A stretch of 64,000 bases of DNA from Zygaena filipendulae (lineage: Eukaryota; Arthropoda; Insecta; Lepidoptera; Zygaenidae): positions 5,716,501 through 5,780,500 of the forward strand of contig OU015655.1 in the NCBI GenBank assembly GCA_907165275.2, given 5' to 3'. Positions 23,601-35,600 of the stretch are shown piece after piece. The translations under genes were made by a program, and so were the position numbers. The notes beneath the pieces were generated by a model that did not search any database, was not told the origin of the DNA, and saw only the letters and a program-made list of their open reading frames with translations. The first letter of the stretch is position 1, and each line of letters opens with the position of its first letter.

Positions 23601-26600
23601 GTTGTATGGGACGATTCAGCTTTATATGGCGCACTAATTGATTGCCCTACAATAGCATTTCGAAATCGTTTTGTACATATTCTTACAACTGAACCCAATA
23701 TTTTGACAACAGTTTAATAAAATTAATACATAGGTAACCAAATTGTCTGGACGCAAGTCGGGATAAGTGTTGAAAATTTGTATTTTAAAGAAAATCGTAC
23801 AGGCTGACCTATTTACAATAGAAAAATTGTAATCTCAGAAACAATAATTATTTATTATATTAACTAGAGAGGCCATGTAGGCATGCCGTGGTTGCAAAGG
23901 AAGTTAGAGAAAATGCTTTAACTTTCTCAAAACTTCCTTTGCTGAAAGGTATATTTTAAAGTTTTTCGTTAATAGTTCAAACTTGGCACCTTAACCACCA
24001 TCTTAACATTTAGATGTAATAAGATTTTGAAATATAACGTTACGAAACTTAGGACCCCCTCCCTCTTAAAACATGTGACTTACTTTATGGATGGCCCTTT
24101 ATTTACGTTAGAATAGAATAAAAGTTTATTTGGTACCAATATGAAACACACACTTAAATAATTTTAAAATAGACAAGGTATACCAAAATGGCTACCATGC
24201 AGCATAGGTAATTATGCTAAATAGTTTTTTAATTGTTTGTTTTTTTGTGTTTCAATAAAGAGTTATCTATACTGTATACATGTCATGTGACTAGTTTTAG
24301 GATTTTATGACGCATCGAAATCTCACTGCGCTGTTTTATTGATTAAAATTATTAAAAGCTATAAAATGTAGGTATGTTTTATTTTATTTTTAACCTTGAG
24401 TAGTAAGGAATCGGCCAGAACCCACGATTCCTTACTACTACCTTGGTAGTTTAGGTAGGTATTAATAATATTAGATCTTCGCTTTAATTTAAAAATAACA
24501 AATTGTTTTCCACATATACCTACTCTTTTGGAAATACCTACCTACTTATCATATAAAATTCGTATCTTAATGTATTCTACCATATTATAATTTAAAAACG
24601 TGTTTTTTATCACCAACCTTTACGTACTACTAACGTATTTGAACATTGAATCGATTTAATTCTCTTAAACCTAATGTATCTTTCTTTTTTTACAGAAATT
24701 ACGGTATCCAAAGGCGGTTGGATTCATAGTAGCAAATGAATTTTGTGAAAGATTTTCATTTTATGGCATGCGAAGTAAGATTTTTTTATTTTATAATAGT
24801 AATTAAATAACAGCGTTTTTTTTCTTCATTTATATTACACAATTAAATTGTATGCATAAAACATACCTGTGTTAGAACCAAAATCAACCAAAACTCTATC
24901 ATCACAGATACATACACTAACATAATAAGATAATGTAAAAAAAAAATAGGTGAATGAGATATGAAAACATTGAATATAATGATTACATGTGGGTATATGT
25001 AAGTATTTATTAGTGTATTATAAAACTACTAGCTGCTTCCCGCGGTTTCGCCCGCGTGGATTTCAGTTATCCTTCGGTGTCTCTTTGTGCCGGGATAGAA
25101 GAAGTAGCGTAGGTTCTCCTCAGGAAGCAATTTTTCTTGCAAAATTTTATCGAAATCCGTTGAGCACGCTGAACTCTGTACTCTGTTTAGGCTACCTAAG
25201 TATGTACTTAGGTAGCCTAAACTCTCTATAGCTCGCTATAGCTCTTTTTGCATGTGCAAAAAGAGCTATTAAGTACTTATTTCGCATCTAAATCAAGTAC
25301 GGAATTTTATTTTTTATTTATCTCAATGGATTTAGGTACGTTTTACTGTTGAGGTTGAAGTGACACTTTTGTAACTCCCACTCAATATTATTCGCATTGA
25401 GCAAGAAAAAATAGACAATACAATCTGCCTGGCTTACACTTTGAGTGAAATATATTTGCATAAATTTATATTATCAATTGTATCCAAGTCATTATAATTA
25501 TATCTGTTCATAATTTTGGTTAAGTACCTACAGGATGGAGGAGGAAGTAACCGTCAAAGACAAAAATTAGACACTCATTCAGTGACTTGTAGTTTAGGTG
25601 ATTGTGAGAAGAAATTTTTAAAGATTCTTAGTACCTAGTCATCTATTTACTTAACTAGCTGTCCCCGCGGTTTCACACTAGTGAATTTTGGAATTCTCTC
25701 AGGAAGTCTTAGCGTTGGTGAAAAGTGCCATAATTCTAAATTCATCATCTAAATTACTCGAAACTAAATAACAAATAGCTATTGCCCACAATTCCAATCT
25801 TGTCAGAAACTCATTGTTCCGGGATAAAAAGTATCTAAACATAGTTACAAAGTTCACGTAGCAAATGGGTGATACACTAATCTAAATAGCAAAGAAATTT
25901 TCTTTATAATTAACTGTGGATGTTATACATGCCGAGTACTACAGGGAATTTAAGGAACTCCGAAATGCTATCCAATTAGATATTAGATACTTTCTTTCTA
26001 AGCGAATCCGTTCGGCTGCCCTACAGAAAAACAAAGTAAAGTGCAAATCGGAAATCGCTTTTTTTAAAACAAACCTTCCCTAGTTTAACGATTTTCTTAA
26101 TTTTAACTTCTGTACTTAAAGGTACTAAAGCCTTTTTGATGGTTATTGCAACTGAATAAAAAAGGGAGGTGCAAAAAAACGGAAATCGCTTTATTTAAAA
26201 CAAATCTTCGGTGGTTCAACGATTTTCTTAATTTTAATTTCTCTATAAGACTAAAGCCTTTTTCATGGTTGTATGTAGCAAGGTCGCAAAAATACAAAAA
26301 AAAAACTCATTTGGAAAAAATTGCAGCCGCGTTGCCGTGCGAGGTTTTTGGCACCTACGAACTCGGCTTTCTTTCACATTAATGTTTTTCTTGGGATACT
26401 GGATGTTACTCAGAGATACCTATACTGTAGATACTAGATAGGTTCCCTGTTGGTAATGATTCAGTTTTTAAAATCAGTCCAGTGGTTCCAGAAATTATCT
26501 CAGATAAACATACCTGCAAACGAAAAGCAAAAATTTTTTTTATTAATGTAGTATTATTATATTTTATTATAGTAATTGATTCAGTTTATAATGATAACTG

Positions 26601-29600
26601 GATATACTACACAAATAGTTATTGAGCAATGCGTCACAATTAGGTACGAGTACAACTCGGTACTTTACCTAGATTCATACTTGCGATAAGTTATAGAGAT
26701 ATTTGAGGGCCTTATGTGTTAATTTTCTGACCCACTTAAAAACGGGTTTACCATCGTTATCGCTAATGTTATTCGTAGATATTTCAAGCAATTGGAGTCA
26801 CATCGCTTTTCGCATTATGAAAAGAATTATCCTTTACTGAATTATTGTAGTTGTACTAAATAATAAAAAAACTATACTTACAGCCACTAAATGGATAAAA
26901 ATTGCAATCTTTGGCAATAGGGGTGAATTAATGCTGAAGACAGAAAGTTTGTTCGTATGGGTGCTCGTTCGCACATGAGGACCATATCACTCTGTTGTGG
27001 TCATAGTTCAAACCCAGTATCTTGGTAATACCAACCATTTACAATTTCACGGTTCCTACAACTTTTCTGTGACATACAGGTATACCTACCTAACTAAATT
27101 TCAACTCAATAATTGACGCCTGATTAAAAAAACGACTAACAGAGGGGCTATAATTATGTAACTTTTGTTCCTATCATTTTTCGGTTGCAATCATAGCGGT
27201 TTTGCGATTACAATATGCATGTTAACACCTACAATATCTAGTAATCAGCCAAAATTATAATACTTCTGTTCCTGAGGTTTCACTCGCGTTGATTTGGGAG
27301 TTTCTGCGGATAATGTGTTTTACATTAGCGAGTTCTGAAAACCACACAATTCACCTTTTACAATCAATCATACATATTGACTTGTATCTGCTCGCAAATC
27401 TGTCATCAATTATATCAAATTATATTAAATACAATAGAAGTATGTAGATTGGGCTTAAAAACTTGATAACTAAGCGATCCACTGGCGTAACAATAGAAAA
27501 TAATGAACATATTTTATACTGCACTTTCTGATGTCATTAAGCATGTTATTCAGTTTATCTCATCGTAAAAAGTCGTTTTTGTAAATCATCAACATTGATA
27601 TACGTACCTATTACATTTTTCTTTTAAATCAATGACCGTTAATAACCTGATGATCAGTCTGTCAACAAAAATATCAAAGCGCTGTTCTGAAACTTGCTGG
27701 CGCTGTGTCCTTAGGGATATGTTAGCAGTTAGCAGTTCGACAGAAACTCAAAAGTTCGCTTGTTACAAAACACAGATTTTTTGAAACCCTTTCGTAGCGA
27801 TAGTTCGGCTAATAATTTCAAGAAAAACCAAAAGTAAAGTTAGATTAGCTTAAGCTTAATCTACCTGTGGAAACCGCATGACCATCCGTTCAGCAGATTC
27901 GAAGATTATCGCGATCAGACAAACAGAAAACTTTTTCTTTGTTACTTACTCTTCATTACCTTCGGGCCGTCCCCTCACAATTTTTGTTAAAAATATTCAA
28001 TGTAGGAAGGCAGATTCAATTATTTTAGTACTTGTTACTTATATACACACCGGCAGAATTAGCGGAACATAAAAAGGCAGAGTATAGAAATAATTACGTA
28101 TATATATTTAAACAAATAATAGTTAGACGTGAAGTAATTAATTAATATACATCTTTTAACACTTTAAAAGTTTGTAATTAAATTATTAAATTTTATTTAA
28201 AATAATAATAAAAAAAAACACTTTTTCTCTAATTTGTGGGCACACAAATAATGTTGCAAATTAAAGATTACTGTGATTTTAACACTAAATTAATGAACGA
28301 TTAATAACGTGTGTTTCCCCTTCGTGATTCCACTTTTATTTGCAACATTGTCTGTGTTCTCACAAACTAGAGACTTTTTTGTTTTTTTTTTATTTTGATT
28401 ACTTTTAATAAAATTTAACTAAAAACTTCTTAAAATCGATGTTAAAAGATGTATATTAGTTTATTACTTCATGCCTGATAATAATTTGTTTTAATATATA
28501 TACGTAATTATTTCTATACTCTGCCTTTTTATGTTCCGCTAATTCTGCCGGTGTGTATATACGAAGTACACGTAAGTCAAGTAGTACCCAACTACCAACC
28601 GAACTGCCACACGACCGTTTATAATTGCAGCTATCTTGTCGCTGTACCTTAGCAAAAAACTCGCCTACTCCGATGATACCGCCACCATTATCTTCCACGT
28701 GTTCACCATGTTTGCCTACTTTTTTCCACTGCTGGGCGCCATGATCGCCGATGGCTGGCTGGGGCGGTTCAGGTAAGCCGTTATAATTGGATGTTAACCT
28801 AATTTATTTTCAAACGAGTCCATGGCTTCCTTTTGAGATTTTCGCGATTCAACCAAAAATATGGTATTACAATTACAATGTATGCTACGAACATTTTATA
28901 CTGTAGACATTATGTATCAAGTTAAAAATATCTGGCCCCTTGGTGAATATGGACAGTATTATATTATCTGTAATATGGATGATAGAAAATTTTAGTAAAA
29001 GAAAAATTCCTTTATTTTCCATAATTTAAGTAAAATTAAACTATAGTAGGTATAATTTACTGACGTAAAAAAAAATTGCAAAAAACACAGTATAATATAT
29101 ACATAATATTTATTTATGATTTAAGTATTTGTTTTGTTTAGGAGATAGGTAACTCGTAGCTATGTTAGAAAATCCCAAGGATATCCCGAAATTCAAGCGA
29201 GTGAAATCGTAGCGAACACTGCACAGCTAGTGTCATCAACTAGGTAGGTAGTGAAAGTTAAGTAGGAAGTAGGTACATTGATTTGAACTTAAATAAATAT
29301 TTTTAAAAACACGCTTGGTCTTCAGTTAGAAACTATCATTTATTATAATAGTTTAAATTATTAGCTGAAAAACGAGCGGTTTGTCAGTGTTACCCATCTA
29401 CTATTTACAATACTAGCTTGTGAAATAAAATAGTTTATATAAGGAACGATCGCACGGCGTTAATGATCTAATAATTTTATTATTATAACAATTATATTGT
29501 TGCTAAGATGTATCCTAGCGGGGTGTGCCCCGCGATTTCACCCGCTTTTAATAACAACTTTTTTCCCGACATCCAATTTAAATTAAACAAAGCCTATATG

Positions 29601-32600
29601 TTGCTCCAAGCTAAGCTTAATCTACCTGTGAAAACCGCATGATACTCCGTTCAGTAGTTCCGAAGAATAACGTGAACAGACACGCGGATTCTATACTCTT
29701 TTAATATAGGTAGTGTACATAGATTCTGTGATATAATTGTCCTTCATCTTTAAGTTTTCTGAGTGATTTTTAGACTGTGTTACTTTAAATTTTTAGGCCA
29801 TTTCATAAATATTAAATACTTAATAATGACCGATGTTTGTTGATGATGTTTTTTCACTAAATTAAATTGAAACTTGAACAAGTAAAAGCTTTACAATTTC
29901 TATTGCAGGACAATATTCTACTTGTCTCTCGTCTACGCGTCGGGCACTGTACTCCTATCGTTGACTTCGATGCCACCACTTAATTTGCCGAGCGTGTAAG
30001 TATTGACTGTATATCTAGGTAGGTACACATGCAAAATTATGATAACGCTGTAATTAAAGGTCTGAGGCGTCTGTATATTAAATAAGTTACCGAACTAAAG
30101 TTTCGTAGTTGCCTTAAAACATAAATTTTAAATTACAATTATTAGTATAAACGATTTTTGTTCATTTTTTTTTTCTCTTTATTAAGAGGGCTTTATCGCA
30201 TATGCGATTATGTCGCCTTGATATGGTATACAAAAATGAAAAGTAAAAATTACAATTTGAAACTTGTATTAAAAACGGTATGGTGGCTCCAACGCAAAAA
30301 ACAGCACGCAAGCAGATAGCGATGTTATACTCATTAATATCTATACTAATATTATGAAGATTAAAGATTTCATTTGCTGTACGTGTTTGTTTGTAATGGA
30401 TAAACTCAAAAATAGTACTTATTAATTCATTTTTAAAATTCTTTTGCATATAAGAAGCTATAGGGTTTTTCTACTTCCTTTAGGATACTTTTATCTCGGA
30501 ATCCCCAAGGGGGGAACTACACAATAACGCGAGTAAAATAGTCATAATTTATGTACAACACTCGTGGGGTAACAATTATTTTTATCCTTTTACATCTAAA
30601 ACTGTGTTCTAGGAGTTATTTTCCTAGTATAGTTTTTATTTAGGTAGGTACACATTTTTTTCTCGCTGTTTATGACATGCGATTTTATGAGTCGAGAGTC
30701 GAACATTTCTACCTGTACAGGTTTAGATTTCATGAGAACTATAATAATAATAATTAATAATAATAATAATTTATTTTCTGTTTCAGTGAATTCACGTTGT
30801 TAGCATTACTGCTGATCGCAGTCGGTACCGGCGGTATAAAGCCTTGCGTTTCAGCATTTGGTGGGGACCAGTTCAAGTTGCCTGAACAAGAGAGATATCT
30901 TAGCTACTTCTTCTCTCTGTTCTACTTCTCTATAAACGCTGGCAGTCTCATCTCCACCTTTTTGACTCCCATCCTAAGGGCGGACGTCAAATGTTTTGGC
31001 GAATACGACTGCTATTCGCTCGCCTTTGGAGTACCTGCCGTGTTAATGATCATATCTATTGGTGAGTGGTGTTTTATATATTAGCATTTCATATTTTCTA
31101 ATTAATGACGCGATATCAATCTTGCATCTGAATGCTTTAGTCAATAGGCACTAATTCTGAATCATATTTACAGTTTTCTTTGTGGCCGGTCGGAGATTGT
31201 ATATTGTCAAAAATCCATCTGGAAATGTATTGGGAAAAGTAGCAACTTGCATTACAGTGAGTACTGAATTGATAAGAGGTATACCGTCTAATCGATACAA
31301 AAAATGCACATCTTTGAACGTTATCGTTGAACCTCGCAAGCTAAGAGATTTACTTTGTTAATTTAAAGGACATTATTAATAAGATAGCTGGTAAAACCCT
31401 TGTAAATAATATTGATTACTGCACGATAGGTAAGGGTAAGTTTAAACCGATGAGCATTTGTACCTACACTAAAGACAATGGACGATAACGTGAGATGTTT
31501 ATTTACTATAGTCAGTCAATGAAACTAAAACAATTACTAGATTAATACTACTGGATTGCAATTTAACAGTACTATTTCATTAGATAACTTATTTAAATAT
31601 AATAAAGTAAGATAATAAAGTTTTCTATAAATATAAATATTATTTATATAATATCTTAATTCTATCCTAAATATACCTGAATCCTTTTTAGCACGCCGCG
31701 GTCAAGTCCTGCAAGAGTAAAGAGAAACGTGACCATTGGCTGGACCACGCTGATGACAAATACGATCCTGGACTCATCGAAGATGTTAAAGGCCTGCTGA
31801 GAGTTCTCGTACTTTTCATACCGCTTCCAGTCTTCTGGGCGCTTTTCGATCAACAGGTAATTGTTCTAACATTGCGCATTGTAACAAAAATATACTTATT
31901 TAGCTGCAAACTATAAACTTATAGAGACCATTCACATCTGTGATAAATAGTGTACCTACCTATTTGTTTACATTAATTTACCAGTTAAACTTATATCCCC
32001 TATTGTTTTCTAAGTAAACCATTGTTTCATTCTTAATTTTTGCTTTGTTATATTGATGATATGATATTATTGTAATCACTTGGTGTTTTTTTTGTTCATA
32101 AGGGCTCAAGATGGACATTCCAAGCGACAAGAATGGATCAGGACATCGGCAGTTGGCAGTTAAAGGCTGACCAAATGCAAGTGCTTAATCCCTTGCTTAT
32201 ATTGGCATTTATACCATTGTTTGAAGTGGTGAGTTAAATATTAGCGAATAGTGAAATATTGCTAGTCCTGTTAAGTCCATCACTGGTGTTTAAATATTTA
32301 ATGTTATTATTGTAGGCGATTTATCCATTCCTCAACTGGTGCAAGCTTATAAAGAAGCCTCTACACAAGATGATATGGGGAGGTATGCTGGCAGCATGTG
32401 CTTTCGTCATATCCGGAGTCGTCGAGCTCAGTCTTGTGGTTAGTATCGTATCGTGTAAAGTAAGTTTTTGCTCCTCACTTGATTTGTGAGTTTAATTTTT
32501 CAGATTTGGCTGTTTGATTTTATGATACCTAGTTTTGTAAGATGATATGATTCGATGCACTTACATTTGTGACGCCACAGAAGGCACAGCGGGAAGTTAT

Positions 32601-35600
32601 TTATGAAATTATTCACCCGTTCTGTCCTAAAAATTGTTTCATATACATATATCGTTCATTCTCGTCTCTCTTTATAAGATCAACTTTTAGTAGGTAGATA
32701 CTTAAGCGACTTCATTTTGGTAGTACAGTAGTACCTACTTATGTACTGTTATTTATTATATATTACAGCCAACGTATGGCATACCAGTGTCGAATGGTTT
32801 AGCGCAATTACGAGTATACAATGGCTTCGACTGCAACTTCACCTTAACAATGGCGAATCCCACAGCTAATAACGATACCGCTACATCCAGCTACGAAATA
32901 AGTCCACTGTCTTTATATGAAAATTTAGAAATAGAAGCCAAAGCATTCATAGATCTACCGTACTCGTTGCGTGGAGAAGCGAACAGCGAATGCGCTAATA
33001 TCGCGTACAGTGGTACCTTTCATTTACTAGAGAAGACTGCCAATTCATTCTTCATCAATCGCGAAAAAGTTTTCGGATTCACAGACAAGAATGACAAGGT
33101 CAACGATGGATTTAATGTCAGGTAAGGTATTATACCTTTTTATATTTATTTATTTATCTATATTATATTTATATTTTATTTTATTATTTATTTATTTAAG
33201 GTAGGTATTATAAAAACAAAACTAACTAACTTTGAATTACACTATTGCACAAAGGATGTAACTGGTGTCTGGAAAGTCATACATCATCATATCATCATCA
33301 TCATCATCATACATCCTATTATTACCTTTGGTTCTGTAAATAATTTACTGAGTAGTTGCAAAAACTACAAAAAAATAAGAAATAAATCCAAATACATACT
33401 GCGAAACATAAATGTAAACAACATAAAAAATATATTACTAAGGTTAGAATTCGTCGTGCACCTTCTCATTACAATTTTCAGACGAATAATAAGTATCGTA
33501 AATATTGTTCCAGAATTTATACATAATCCCTTCATTTCTAGAGTCTATCAATCGGTTTTCTTTACCAATGAGTAATACATTGTCATTCATAGACGTCATC
33601 GGCAGCCACTTTGCCGTGCCAATATAAGTGGATGGCGTTGGATTACCATACTTTGCGTAATTGGCCCACATTACCGATATGTCTTTAATAAATTTTCTGT
33701 CACGATCATTTGTATTATTGTTTATTTTTACGTAACCCTCCAAAACTGGTTCACATCTCATTAAGTAACAAATTTCATCACCGTTTGATGCACCTTTCAC
33801 TCTCACATTTGCTCCGGCTATCGATGTTGCTTTCACGGTGTTGAATTTTCCATCATAATTGAATTTATAAACATATATCTGGCCTTTAGTTATTGATAAA
33901 TAAGTTTTGATAAACTTATAAACAGGATATTTATTTAAATCTGATGTATATTTTAGAAATTCATCTATCGAATCTTCTGTAATCTTATCTTTAAAATATT
34001 TTGCAAATATTTTATTTGCAATTTCCGTATAGATCATGGATGAATAGTTATAACTGCAACCATCTGAGAAAGGCACCATAAATTTAAAAAAATGATTGAA
34101 TAATCTAAGCCGTTTTGGGTTTTGAAGAAACGGTATACTTTCAGATATTCCCTCTCTACTATTAAAACCAATCATAATAGGAATATTCATATCAGTTGTG
34201 CTTGAGTTGGAAAAATAATCATCTGGTTTCTGTAATACGATTGATGTTTTTGTACGTGTTTCAATAGTAGGCGTATATGGTACTAACGGCCTTTGGAAAT
34301 TAATCATTTGTTTAACATCATAGATTTTCTCTGTAGCTTTAATTATATCCTTCATTGAAGCTGTTTTATAATCCCCGATTCCATTATTTTTAAGATGTTC
34401 TTTCAGTTTTTCAACTTCAAATTTTGGATCACCTCGTAACATTGAAGGTGAAAATATCGATCCACTGTGTAAAATCATCTTTGTAAATAATTTCTTAGTT
34501 TTTGTCATCAATAATAAAGATAACATTGAAGCAGCTGATCCGTTGCCCATAACTGTAACATTGTTTAGATCTCCTCCGAATTGCTTTATGTTCTTTTTAA
34601 TCCATTTCAAAGCCAAAACTATATCTTTCAATCCCATATTTCCATTCGAATTTGGTTCATCAAGTTTTAGAAATCCAAATACTCCGATTCTATGTGTTAC
34701 GCTTATAAATATGACATCGTTGTCTATAAAGAAATCTGCTCCTTGTATATGACTAAAACTTGAGGTAAAACCAAAGCCATGAACCCAGACCACCACTGGT
34801 TTTAAGAAATCCTTTTCGTTTTTCGGTATATGAGGGGTATAAATGTTCATGTTTAGACAGTTTTCGAAGCCGTATAAAGCATATTTATGAACTATGTGCT
34901 GTTGAGCACAAGCTCCGTGGTATTGTGTCGTAGCATCGAAATTATTTTTCCATTTCTTCACTGGTTTCGGATCTTGAAACCTCAATTTGCCCAACGGCGG
35001 TTGTGCGTATGACACTCCGTAAAATGCATAATAATGTTTCCGTTCAAAAATTGTTGCTAATCTCGTACCTGTGATCTTGCCTTGTTTAACTTTCACTACG
35101 ACTTTATATAGTTGCACTTGTGCAAACACGAGGAAAACTAAGATTATGATAAAAATTGTATATTTCATGGTATAAAACATTTTCTTTAAAAATATTGAAA
35201 TACTGCAGCATTTCACAAACAACGTTAACGCGAACGTATAAATTAAAATCTCTCGACTGTCAAATGTTTACACTAGCGAAGCTGGTTTGATTGTATTTTT
35301 CAATTTATTTGTTTCATTTTCAGGTTTTTATCAAATTTGAAAACTGCAGCTGTAATCAAGGTTTTGGATACAAAGAAAAATAGAACAAAACTTACTTTAG
35401 AGAGTAATGACTTAGCGGATAAATTTTTAGACAAAGGGACTTACGATGTCATAGTTGGTGACGAAGTAGTCATAAAAGATTACAATTTTAAAGTGGGCGC
35501 CGTATATACTATAAACATTTACCAAGGCAACAATAACTTTGTGAGTATTTTTATACTCTTTACAACATATACAGTGTCTGACACTGGAAATAAATAAAAA

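Larger units (their letters stand above)
24775..28039. other. Transporter intron 2: Helitron-like copies, twin hairpins, tandem duplication
   Basis: Minus-orientation Helitron ends sit at 25029-25032 (ACTAGCTGCTTCCCGCGGT) and 25655-25658 (ACTAGCTGTCCCCGCGG). Two perfect hairpins lie at 25185-25222 and 25238-25269. A diverged tandem duplication covers about 26038-26280. A half copy of the 44568-44806 MITE is at about 27144-27250. Another Helitron-like fragment spans about 27840-28020. Confidence 0.5.

Noticed and set aside
34543..34752. 69-residue plus-strand ORF
   Set aside because: Shadow frame opposite the esterase-like coding sequence.
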